Shown here piece by piece: positions 45,238 to 57,200 of a stretch of DNA of 64,000 bases. Numbering within the stretch: position 1 is the first letter of the stretch; each line of letters begins with the position of its first letter. The stretch comes from Amyelois transitella (lineage: Eukaryota > Arthropoda > Insecta > Lepidoptera > Pyralidae). The DNA lies in contig NC_083506.1 in assembly GCF_032362555.1 (NCBI RefSeq), forward strand, positions 11,641,501 to 11,705,500, written 5' to 3'. The position numbers and the translations under genes were made by a program. The notes beneath the pieces are model-generated. The model was not told the origin of the DNA. It worked only from the letters and a program-made list of their open reading frames with translations, and did not search any database.

Positions 45238-45679
45238 AAAAACAAAGTGTGTGCTAGCTTATCTGCTCTGTTTTTGTTTCGAGATTAAAAGATAGTACCT
45301 ATGCATTTTATCCATAATTTTGATTCAACATTGCTGACGATATTATAAAATGATTTTCAAGGGTAAGCTATCGATAGTCTACTATCGATAGTCTGGCAAC
45401 ACTACAGTGAAGTTGTCAAAACGGTCAATTAAAAAAAGTCAAAAATATCAAAACCAATAATTTCTTACCACTACGGTATTGAATACAAAATCGATTGTTT
45501 TTCGACGAAAACTGTCATCAAGGGAATAACCAGTCCTGTCACTCAGTGTCAAACAAGTTGCAAAAGTTTTCGCCGGTTGACTTGTTTGTTGTTTTTCTTA
45601 TTTGAATGTTGTTCTTTTACATAAAATCACGCCTCTTTCCTCTTTGTTGTTCTTTTAATTTACAAATACTTGAAACACA
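45238..45679 (+). other. Upstream region of the ZAD zinc-finger gene
   Basis: Contains GCTATCGATAGTCTACTATC repeats (TATCGATA, a DREF-type DRE core) near 45368-45395 and a 25-base scrap of the LINE tail near 45620-45645. Probably holds promoter and 5' UTR, but no start site can be fixed. Confidence 0.4.
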
Positions 45680-47596
45680 ATGTGTGACGATGTTCATAAC
45701 TGTTGCCGAATTTGCTTAGACGTGGAATCAGATCACGTTAATATTCTTGGAGACCCCACTATACACCTTCACCTGAAATCATGCCTTGCAATTTCGATTA
45801 CTCCAGACGATGAGTTACCCAAAGTAATTTGCTCAGCCTGTGTATCCAAACTAAGTGATTTCTACAATTTCCAACTCAATGCTAGATGTTCTCAAGACTG
45901 GCTGGAGTCTACGATCGAAGAAAAGACTAAAAAACCCTCAGAGAAAACTCCGATTCAACCATTACCAGATTCAGAGTACAATTCAGATTCGTTACTTGAA
46001 TTTTTAAATAACACTGCAAATATAGAAGAATATTTAAATAATTTAGGCAAAGAAGATATACCGTCTATAGTGAATTTGTTAGACAGGAACGAGAACGCAT
46101 TGGAATCTAAGTCGAAAGTTTCCAAGCCAGTAACACCTAAGAAAAAAGAGTCTTGCAAGCTGGAAAAGCATATCAACATGGAAATAGACGTATTAGATTC
46201 TGAAGCAGACGTTGTTAATGAGATTTTGATGAAGGAAACAGAACCGAAAATTAAACTAAAGAACGTTGAAAAGCTAGTTTGTTTTGCTTGTGCTATGAAG
46301 TTTGATAGTGTTCATAAACTGTCGCAGCATGTGAGTTCCTGTGATAATGCTTCTAGAACTTGTACAAACTGTCATATTCTATTTGATTCGAGGCAGCAAA
46401 TGCTTCAACACAGTGTGGTTCATAACACATCTTTAACCTGTAATTGTGGTAAGCAATTTACATGTATAGAGAAATACGTGCAGCATCAAAGGACATGTGT
46501 CGTTGACTGTGGGCCCGCAATGGGCTGTGTATATCGATGTAAGCAATGCGGTGGGTTGTATAAACAAAGGTTAGAACTTTATAGGCACGCTAAACAACAC
46601 GTAACAAAGGCTGAAGAGAGGATGTGTGATGTATGTGGTCATACATTCAGGGGTGACAACGCTTTGTCTGAGCATAGGAAGAAACATGACCAGACAAAAG
46701 ATGTCATGTATAGGTAAGAAATATTCGCAATGTAATTTAATTTAATTTTGTCTTTCATTGAATATCTTTTAAGTTAAATCATGAAATGTAGTGAGTGGAT
46801 TATAAATTTTTATGATCTAATAAAAACATTGTCTAACCATTATTTTAATTTCTGATTTATCTTATCAATGCAATTTCTTATGACAAAAGATTAAACATAT
46901 TATCAATTTTAAATTTTTTGTCTGAAATATTAAAATTTTCAATCATATAAATAATTCATCTTTAAGTTTGCTACTTTTACTATTAAATTTAAGCATGTTG
47001 GTTGCATAAGTAGATATTGGTTAAAGTTTATTAAGAGTAAAGGTTACAAAAGAGTATTCAATTTAATGTACATAATTGATAACAAAAATTGTCATTTGCA
47101 ACATGCTTCAGTTGGGGTTTGTACTTGTGGCTCTATATGAATCATGCATTTTAATTGGGCACCTTACCAATTCGATTCAACCACTGATGCTCTTAATCTT
47201 AAAGGTGTCACTCTATTTATACATGATGTACCTGTGCGAAGCCAAGTTAATAGTTCTATAAAATATACATGTTCTCTTTTCAGATGCAAAGTATGCAAGT
47301 TCACGTCTGCTGATCATAATGAGATGTACCGCCATGTTAAAGGTCATACTTCAATGCCGGAACCAACAAAACACCTTTGCGAATCTTGTGGCCGCTGTTT
47401 TGCAACCCACGCATCACTTATAAGACATATGAGTCAGCATGAAACTAAGACTTATAAGTGTTGTATCTGTAGTAGAAATTTTAATAATTCCAAAGCTTTA
47501 GATAACCATATGACTGATCATAATGATATAACTATATGTGATAGATGTGGCTGCAGTTATAGCAGTCTTGACTTGATAAAACATAAATGCTTTTAA
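45680..47596 (+). CDS. ZAD C2H2 zinc-finger protein, 448 residues, two exons
   Basis: Exons 45680-46713 and 47284-47596 are joined AG|GTAAGA ... CAG|A in phase 2. The N-terminus has a zinc-finger-associated domain (C9-x2-C12 ... C51-x2-C54), the insect dimerisation module. An acidic linker follows (residues ~75-185). Then come about nine C2H2-like fingers, for example CFACAMKFDSVHKLSQHVSSC, CKQCGGLYKQRLELYRHAKQ and CDVCGHTFRGDNALSEHRKK. The intron splits a finger between YR and CKVC. The protein is presumably a nuclear DNA-binding regulator. Its targets cannot be inferred, because ZAD-ZNF families are large and fast-evolving. It starts at ACAATGTGTG. The stop lies 113 bases from the stop of the convergent SDR gene. 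Confidence 0.88.
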
Positions 47597-47709
47597 TTAA
47601 AAATAGTTTTTGTTTTAATTAGTTTATTCCAACAACACCTAAACAATAAGCCTTCATTTATATAGTTAAACATAAGCATAAAAATACAAATTAATCTAAG
47701 AAACATCAT

Positions 47710-50700
47710 TTAACAGTAACAAAACCAGCCTCTGTGACTGAAGTTGAAGAAATCGGTGAAAATGATCCTTATGCGGTACGGGAGAAGGTTCAAAAAGTCC
47801 ATGAGAAATTTCATGAACCAAGGTATACAGATTGTTTTGTGGTTCTTGCGGATTCCTGTAAAAGAATAAATAAAATTAAAACAGGTGAATTAAGAAAGCG
47901 CGGCAGACTTAAATGGACAACAAAAATTATATAAATTTCTTTCTAGTGACGTCATTCGGGCGAATTATCAACTACTCCTGCCTCTCCTTTTCGTCTCTCT
48001 CGGACATTAAGCTTAGGTTAGGTATCCGTTATCAAGGTTGGGGTTAATAAATACTTAATCGACACGGTACTGCAACAGTATCTTCAGACTTCCTAGTGTA
48101 TAAACTAAAGGGACACTTAAGTGGTTTACTCATTTGGACTGTTGAAGGCTTAAGATTTTGCAGGGGTCAAGAAAGGGTGCTTTTAGTTTCTTTCATAGTC
48201 ACGCTGCAAATTTTTTTATAGTCCTAAAAACATCTTACCATCTATAATAATCTTAGCTGCTTCTTGGGCCGTCACCTCCTTGTGCCAGGACGTGAACCGG
48301 TGTGTGGTGGGGCAGATCCCCGTGGACACCGCGGACATGTATACCGACGTCGTGTTAATGTTCTTAGTCCACGTATCCAGGCGCAGTTCCTCGCTGATAG
48401 ATTCCATTAAGCCTGGAAACATAAATAGGTGTGAATTTAGTTAATTTATCCTGCAATGGTTGCAGATGTAAAAGCTTCACGTAAAAATCGCACCTCTAAA
48501 GGTGAGGATGTAACCGATACGCCAGGAGTAAAAGCCTCGGTTTGGCAACTTTTATCAGTGAAATATGGAGCCATTTTTGAGTAGGTAAAAAATTTAAAAA
48601 AACACGCGTCGCACAATTCCATCGTTGCAATGGAATACGCGGAAAAGTGACGGAGATGTTGAGCAGCATAGTCGTCGAAGCTTCGATTGTTCTGCAACGC
48701 GGTGACGGGTAGCCACATGTTAAGCTCAGTTACAGCAGCTCGTTCACGTTTAAAAGTGGTCAAGAATTAAAAGCAGTTACAAAAGTACTTGTTAGCACAC
48801 ATATGCTCAAAGAAAGTTCGAGAGTGGTGTTTGCAAGGTCTCTGCTTTTATCTCGAATAAAATTTTGTCCCCGTGGAATTTTCCATAATTCATTACTACG
48901 CTAGCGATGGCGTATAAGTCATTATCGTATTAATTCTTACCTCTTAGTCCATATTTAGCAGCGCTGTACGGTATCATATCAGCGCATGGTATCAACCCCG
49001 CACTGGAGTTTATGGCCACTATGTGTCCATGTCTCCTCTCCACCATGCTTGGGAGGAATGCTTGGATCAGCTGTAAGTAAAAAAAGATTATTATAATATT
49101 CCGGGCATTATCCTAGTTGCAATCTCGGGCAAGGAGCCCAGGGTCGACCTATCACCACGATTGGAGAAAATGAGTACCTTCTTACTCTCGTAAACGAATT
49201 TGCCGTTACGGACAAGACAAGCAGGACGCCCGTTATGCGTACAAAGTCGTCCAAAAAGGTCTTCTAGACTTTGTGAGACGGGCAGCAAGAAAAAGAGAGA
49301 GAATCTGTGTCGAAGTGGCTATATTAAAATTTTAAGATATAAGAAGATAGATAATAGAAGAACTTACCCAAAAATGTGCAAGCAAGTTGATCTCGACCAA
49401 CTTCACGATAGACTCCGGCTTGAGGCTCATCAGCGGGGCGCACTTGAGGGCCCCGGCGTTGGATATGAGCATGGTGACGTCGGTGACTCTCCTGCGCATG
49501 GCGGCCGCCATAGCGCAGACTTGCTCCCTAGCCGTCACGTCTACCGTGTAGCCAAGGCACTGAGTAAACAATCCCAAAATTTTATGAAATTGTTGCAACC
49601 GTACCGAAATTGAAAGGAAAGGATCTATACAAGACCAACAGAAGCCAAAAATGTGATCTTTAGAATTTCTATCTGTACCTTCTCGCATCACGCGAAAACT
49701 TGCCGCGATTTAGATGCGGCTTTCTCGGATTCGGCTTGGTCCGACTTAAAAACTGGTAAGTATAAAAAAAATCCTTCACACACCCATTTAAATGGGGTCA
49801 GCTTCTAGTAGGTACCTATGTATGAAAATTGTTAGTGAATTTATATAGTGAACGGAGTCCCGGGCAACATAGTTAGTCCATTATATTGTTTTACAGGGCA
49901 GACCCAAATATAATTATTGTAATTAACTATAATATAATAAGTAAGTAAATAAAGTTTTATTGTGGTTTTGATATTTATGATGAATTTTAATGGGCTAGTG
50001 AAATGATGGTAGTAATTGTATGATTCGTTCGAAACATTACAATCAGCGTAGCTTGCAATCGAGACTCGTACCTTTTGTAGCTCCAGCTTAGCTAGCTCGT
50101 AGTTTTGCTTTCACCACATGTAGCATTATTCGCTCAAGTGCAGCTCACTCGTATCCTAGCTTCGCGAACTTTTAACGATATCGTAAAACTTTTTCGTCGT
50201 GTTTTTGTATCGTTTTTAGCAATCTAGTAAGTAGAATCAAAACAATTACCTCTCCATCTTTCCTTCTGATCTCGTCCATGACAGCGTTGTTCCGCCTCGA
50301 GTCGCTGTCCCAGCAGATCACGGTAGCGCCGAGCTCGGCTAACTGAATCGCCAGCTCCCGACCGATACCATTGCCTGCACCAGTTATCTGTTAAACAGGT
50401 CAGATATCACACATCTTTGTTATAAAGGTTTAATGCCTCTCATACCTGCTTTTGTTTGTCTTACTTTGAACCACTGTGTAGGAGACACAGCAATATTATT
50501 TGTGTTATTATGACTAGGAGAACACCTTGGAAGGCTGAAATTCGGTGAATTCCGTCATTCCCCGAAATTCCCAAAGGAACGGAATAACACTGCACCTACA
50601 CTTATTTACTAGAAATCGTGTTCTTAATGCGAGGACAGATTTACTACCTAGTTACCTTAATTTTAATCTAACCGAAGATAAGCGTAGCGTCGTAAGTATC

Positions 50701-50993
50701 ACGACCACTTTTTCGTAAAATTTTTACTTAACGGACATAGAAAATTGTACAGTACTTACTAAAATAGTTTCTCCATAAAGGCTCTTCTTAACAGGCGGGA
50801 TCACTACCCTTATAACCGCCACAGCACACGTGGAAATCAACTTGGCCACCAATACCAAAGTATCCAAAGCCCAAAGGGGTACATTGGCCAACCCCCCACT
50901 ACCCCACCAGGGCAGTATCCACACCTCCTGCGCAGCCCTAAATCTCCTAGCCAAGTTCCCTATGGAACGAGTAAAAATGCTTTTTACAGGCAT
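47710..50993 (-). CDS. Short-chain dehydrogenase, SDR16C/retinol dehydrogenase type, 337 residues
   Basis: Six exons: 50993-50760, 50387-50250, 49559-49368, 49070-48941, 48412-48239, 47855-47710, with phases 0,0,0,1,1. An N-terminal hydrophobic segment (TLVLVAKLISTCAVAVIRVV, residues ~55-75) suggests ER or lipid-droplet anchoring. The Rossmann motif is TGAGNGIG (80-87), the NAG motif is at 158-160, and the catalytic Ser is at 210/211 with Tyr223 and Lys227 in YSAAK. The family oxidises or reduces retinoids, steroids or related lipids with NAD(P). The substrate here is unknown. The start at 50993 is the first in-frame ATG. Reading from the rightward side as an ORF uses GTG and is not needed. 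It is divergent from ARMC3, with 273 bases between the start codons. The tail (IPWFMKFLMDFLNLLPYRIR) is typical of the family. Confidence 0.9.
48413..48940. other. SDR intron 4 with an unexplained open frame
   Basis: A minus-strand ORF at 48446-48763 (105 codons) reads across most of this intron. It has no recognised domain and no homologue I can name. It may be a worn transposon piece. Confidence 0.3.
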
Positions 50994-51266
50994 AAAGATA
51001 AAATTATCATAAAAACGCACGCATAGTTTGAAATGTCACTGGCAAATGCAGTGCAAATTGACAAATGAGTATTTTGAATTTCCCCGAGAATTCAATGAGG
51101 TTTGCATTGTCATAGATAACAAAGTCTTGTTTTATTATAGCAAAATTAAGTTTAAATTCAAAGTGTCATTTTGTCAAAGTATCAAAAACATTGATAGAAT
51201 AGAACTTAAATAAATATTGTAGATTTTATACGTTTATCCAGTATTAACTCATAATACGATACAATA
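50994..51266. promoter_or_regulatory. Shared head-to-head promoter region of SDR and ARMC3
   Basis: Only 273 bases separate the two start codons and no repeat interrupts them, so both promoters must lie here or overlap the other gene's 5' end. No TATA box is placed where it would clearly serve either gene. Confidence 0.5.
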
Positions 51267-54200
51267 ATGGCAAAACCACTGCAAAAAGAGAGAGAGAACC
51301 GGTCAGCCGAGAAGAAAGACTTCACTTTCCATCCTTACACCATCACTCCGGAGAGTGCTCACACTTCAGTACTTCTTTTAGAGTCAACAGAACCTGAAAT
51401 ACTATGTCAGGTATTACTTTTTTTTTTGTTTATGTATGTAGGTAATAAGAATAGATAATGCTTCTAGCATTAAGTCCGACAATAATAAATAAATAATAAA
51501 TATATACAGGACAAATTACACAGATTGAGTTAGACTCGAAGTAAGTTCGAGACTTGTGGTACGAGATACTAACTCAACGATAGGTACTATATTTTATAAT
51601 AAATACTTATATAGATAAACATCCAAGACCCAGGCCAATCAGAAAAAGTTCTTTTCTTATCATGCCCTGACCGGGATTCGAACCCGGGGACCTTCGGTGT
51701 CACAGACAAGCGTACTACTGATGCGCCACAGAGGCCGTTAATGTGCTATACATTTGTATTTTGTGCAATGAAGTTTAAATAAATAATAAGCGATTGGTAA
51801 AAAATTATCAACTAAGTAACTAGGTACCTACTTCAAATTCGTTTGTAGGTGCAGATAGGCATTTCGTAGTTTGTATGAATTTCGTAGCACGAGCATCGTA
51901 GCAAGTTCGTTGACGTAGCATATGGCGTAGTTAACTTTTTAACTTAGGTATCAATACTGCTCGTTAAGGTTTAGTTTCGATTTTTAGTCCGTTTACGTCC
52001 GATCGTTAGGTGCGTCAATCCAATCTTGAGTGAGACCGTTATGTTTAATCCATTATCTTGGTATTGAATAGACATAGAGAGAGGAAAAGGCTTATAGCAT
52101 ATTTTTCTATTTTGTTTATTCCAGACACTTCGGGCAATAACGAAATTCTCTGCGCAAGATACGCAAAACCGCTTCGTATTATTCAACTTGAATGCAATCG
52201 GGTTCATCCTTCCCCATGTGGAGCATAACGAGTTGAATATAAAGAGGTTTGCTCTGAAGGCCTTAGCTCAGCTGTGCCAGTTGCCGAGAGGGCCAGAACA
52301 GGTCTTGAAGAACCCTCAGAATTTGAGGAAGATTGCTTTTATGATGGCCAAGGTACTAATCGATTAAAATAACATTGTAAGAGGTAAAGCTCACGTAGGT
52401 GGGTCAACTTTGTTACGGCTTCTTTTAAAGGTTTCGATTTAATATCTGACAGATACAGATACTTTTCTTCAAGGTTAAAAGACGTTTGATATAAATTAGA
52501 TTAAATTATTTATGCACGCTCATCGTCATGCCCTAAAAACGGAATATTATCTTCCACAGATTTCAAATTATTTCCGAATTCAATTTTATCTAATTCCCTT
52601 AAGTTTCTTTAGTAGGTGCTTTTGTTCATTATCTTAGCCGTAAGCAGTCGCTGGATTTAGACCGCAATTGACCTAATAATTATTGTTACTTACTACATAA
52701 ATAGTAGGAAGTATGACTGATCTCATTTTCAGATGGAAGATGTGTTCGTTTTGGAATTCTCATCCCTGGTCTTAGCAGAGCTGACGAGAGAACCACTGGG
52801 ATGTGAGCAGTTGGTCTCTGCTAATGTCCTGGCTGCTCTGTTCGGCAGAATGAAGAACCACGATCCGGACGTCCAAAGGAATTGCTTACAAGTTAGTGGA
52901 CTTAGTTCTTTATTAGTTTGTAATTCAAATTCTTCTTGTCATATTCTCATGACCGAAATTCGAGACCTAGGATCTGTTTTATACTGTACCGTGTACATAA
53001 GTTAAGTAACAGTTTTTTTTTGTGATATGGTCCCGAGTAAAGGTTTCCCTTATCATCAATGCGTGATTTGAGATTATATTCTCCTTAGTTAGCTTCAAAG
53101 TATAGCTGGACTCATAAAGACAGTATCAGAGGTATCCACAATTGGCGAGGTATTCCCGACAATCTTACTTAGAAGTAAATCTTACTTATCACAGATACTT
53201 AGCAATCTGTTGAACGACCCAGTCTGCGCCGCTGAAGTGACTAAAAACCAGCAGTTCACCTGGCCGCCACTGCTTAAGTTGATGCGAAGTAAATACTTGG
53301 CTATTCAGCAGTCGGCCCTCAGAACGGTGGACCAGCTGATCTGCCGCTATAAAGACAATGCAGTGCAACAAACCTTTAGATTGTCTACGGGGGTGCTGGA
53401 TCTTTGTGATGTGTTGGAGGTGAGAATTGGTACTCTGTCTCTTTTGCCTCTGTTCATTATGTTTCTGTTATTTATACCGGCTTTGCACTCTCTATCTTTC
53501 AGAGAGTCATATCATCATGTTCTAAAGGCCTGCATTTAACGCGACTGACTCTATGTCACAACCGACATATAGTCCGTCATGTTGGAACTCGTGTAACCTG
53601 CATGATCCTGTTAAAGGGAAAATTTCAATTTAGTTGATGTTTATTTCCACTTTGACGCCGCTAACGACATTCAAAGAAAACAAATAGGTGTACTGGTAGA
53701 TATGTTAGTGGTTTAGTATAGTACTATTTTACAGTACCGATTAAACACGGGGCTGGCACTAAACTTTGTCTGTCACAGATTCACGCTAACATCATATATC
53801 AAAGATAGATATTAGGCATTGTATACATGCCGATATGCCAATTCTCCACTTACCATTAGGTATTCCTTTCTTCTAGACATATGACTTCCGCGACGTTCAC
53901 GCCCAAGTTCTCAGCGTTCTAAGGAATTACGCTGAAACAGAAGAGAATTCGGCACATCTGTACCAGTCTGGGTGTATTCTCAGATTGTTGGCTTATCTGG
54001 ATTCTGCTGTGCCTACCATGAAGCCTAACTGTTTTGCTGTCCTTACGAAAATGTCTTTTACATCTAACGGGAGAGACGTGAGTACTTGTGGTAGAAACTA
54101 AATAATTTAGCAAATTAAAAGGAAAATGATGTTGTTCAAGTGTTTAATTTTTCTTTAGGATATGTTGGGTAAAGTGTTTAACATACAATTGCAGAGGTAA

Positions 54201-57200
54201 AATTAGAGCAAAGTAATCAAGTCATGCTTCTAAACGTGTCCTGAATCTATTGGAAACTTGAAGGCAGTAAACTCTTTTTAATTCAAATATAGGTATTCTT
54301 TTCCACATTTTTGCTTGGAGTAGGTACAGTTGAATTTTCACAAGAATCGGTACTGGAAACTTTAGCTTTTTAATTGCTATTCCTCAACCTGTCCACTTTA
54401 AACCATCCTTCAGGCCTTGCATCAAACGAACACAGACTTGGTCTTCTGCAATCAACTGATGGGCAACAACTTGGATCTGATAGCCGATGCTGCTCTGGGT
54501 GTCGCCAATATGACCAAGTTGTTTACATCTGCCAATAGAATAGCTGAAACCAATGTGATCGACTCTCTTTCAGGTAACTCTTCTGGGGAGTTCTCTCTTC
54601 TTCTCTTCTTCATATCAGTCTTTTGAAAACTGTTGCCCCTGTTTACCCCGCAAGGGATATAGGCGTGATTATTTATATGTATGTGTGTACCACTAAGGGA
54701 CTAAGTACTTTCATACAAAAAATACCACAACTATGATCCAATCCATATTTAGTTCTCCAAGTAAGAGCGCTAGACTTGTGTAACTTCGTGTAATTACATA
54801 GTCAATAGTCAATTTGTACACAAAAATAAGCATTTATATACTCAAATAAAAGATACACATACATACAGTGTTGCCAACCCTAATTTTAGAAAATTAGTAG
54901 AATATGTGCCGAAAACCGGTAGAAGTTGGTTGAATCCAAGATTAAAAATAGGTAGATCTACCACCTTAATTTAATACATACATAAAATCACGCCTCTTAA
55001 TTTAATAGGTTTTTTAATTAAAAACACATAAATAATAATAATTTTATATAATACATCTTCCACCAGCGCATTTAAGATCACACTTGCATGCTTTACAATA
55101 AAAATATTCATCCCCCTTCCTACTACCTTGTGGCCAACCTGCATATTCCTTTTTTTCCCTGATGACTTGATATATACATAAAATCACGCCTCTTTCCCGG
55201 AGGGGTAGGCAGAGACTACCTCTTTCCACTTGCCACGATCTCTGCATATTTCATTCGCTTCATCCACATTCATAACTCTCTTCATGCAAGCTCGGCGGTT
55301 TCGGGTACTTTTAAACTGACCCTTTACCAAGACGTCCTTAATTTGATCAAGATACGTTCGTCTAGGTCTTCCCACTCCGACCTTTCCCTCCACACTCTCC
55401 TTGTATATCTCTACTTGATATATTTTTGATCATAGTGCCTTTTTCTGGCCTTTCGTGGTGGAGGGTCTGACCTTTGACTCCGTACACCTTCTCCCCCACT
55501 ATCATGGGCATCGCTGCTATTAGAATCCATTACTCTTTGAGATAGACTCTAGGTTGCTAGATTCAGAAGTAGATAACAACAACTCACTCACAACTCTGTA
55601 GTAACTAACAAAATTAGACAAAAACAAACAATATCACAATTACTACATCAAATTCAACTCAATATTTTGATTTGATGTAATGCTAACAAACAGCTTGAAT
55701 GCTTCAAACGCGGTTTACGCGGTATTGTTGTATCAATGTCAACTGTCAATCGTAAGGTGCGGCCTCATGCTCGTTCTCAGCGACAAATTGAGACACGTGA
55801 CAATATTTTAAATTTCCCGCGGCTTTAAAATATCTCTAAAATAGCTTGAAAAATAGGTAGATTTGAGGCTTAGGTTGGTAGACAGGTAGACTGAGGGCAA
55901 AGTTGGTAGATCTACCTAAAAGTTGGTAGATATGGCAACAGTGCATACATATCACACAAGAAATAAAAATAACTTATGCATTCAACCTGCAAGAATAAAA
56001 ATGCTCCACCAAAGCCCATTTCATATGGGAATAAAAATTTATAATAAACTACCAAATTCTATAAAAAATGAAAATAAATTAACTCACTTTAATAAAAAAA
56101 TTTAGTCTATGCTTCTTCAAAACAATTTTTATTCTATAGATGAGTACCTTAATTTAAATAAGTAGTAGGATTATAATATTTTTACATTGTAAACTTGAAA
56201 ACATTAGAACATTATAAATATTTACAATAATAATAAATAAGCACCTATTAACAGATAAATATAAATTGTGCAATACTAGGTTTAAACAATTCTAATTAGA
56301 TTTAAAATTATAATGTGATACTAAGTATGTATAAGTTTGTATGTCTACTAATACATAAAAATGTTTGCAACACCCGAAAGGGTAAATATGAAGATCTGTT
56401 ATACATAATATTTAAGACCTTGTTGTACTCATATTATGCAAATAAAAGTTTGAATTTGAATTTGAATTTGAATTAGTGTTATGAATATTATAAATGATAT
56501 ATTAGGACATCATCTTCATTCTGTCTACATTCATTCATGTTTTTTAATGTAGACAATGTGCATTCGTCCGCGATTTAGATTTAAGAGATCCATATTTGTA
56601 AATTGACGTCCGATGAAAATGCTGCAGTGTAGTTTGTTCCGCCGCTTCTTCTACACATGCGCTTTGGAAGCGGTATTAGTTATAATTAGAATTAAGTTAT
56701 GTGACGTCAATAAGTGATACCTTGTATCCAATTTTGAAAATAAATCGATTCTATTCATTAACAGCTATCCTAAGCGACGAAAACATGCCTTGGTTCTACG
56801 TCCGCCTGAACGCTTTGAAAGCGCTGTGTGCACTATGCAGTCCTACAAACGGTAGCGTTCCGAAGGCCGCATTCGCGTTGGTAGAGCCCAAGACGTTCGC
56901 AACTTTGAGGAACATCAACAAGAAAGGTGAGTCATTAATTTTCATCTTTCTGATAGCTTACGTGAAACCTATACCTACTCTTACTGATAGGCCAAGTTCA
57001 ACTTTTTGGCTTGATGATACAATTGAGATTCAAATAGTGACAGGTTGCTAGCCCATCGCCTAAAAGAAGTATCACATGTTTATAAGCCTATCACTTAGCC
57101 GCCTTTTCTGACATCCATGGGAAAGAAATGGAATGGTCCTATTCTTTTTTATATTAGTGCCGGGAACCAAACACACAGCAAACAAACATTTCCATGGATT

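Noticed and set aside
47734-47934. Plus-strand 66-codon ORF after the ZAD gene
   Set aside because: It starts at GTG and is the antisense of the last SDR exon, which has a good acceptor, correct phase and a family-like C-terminus.
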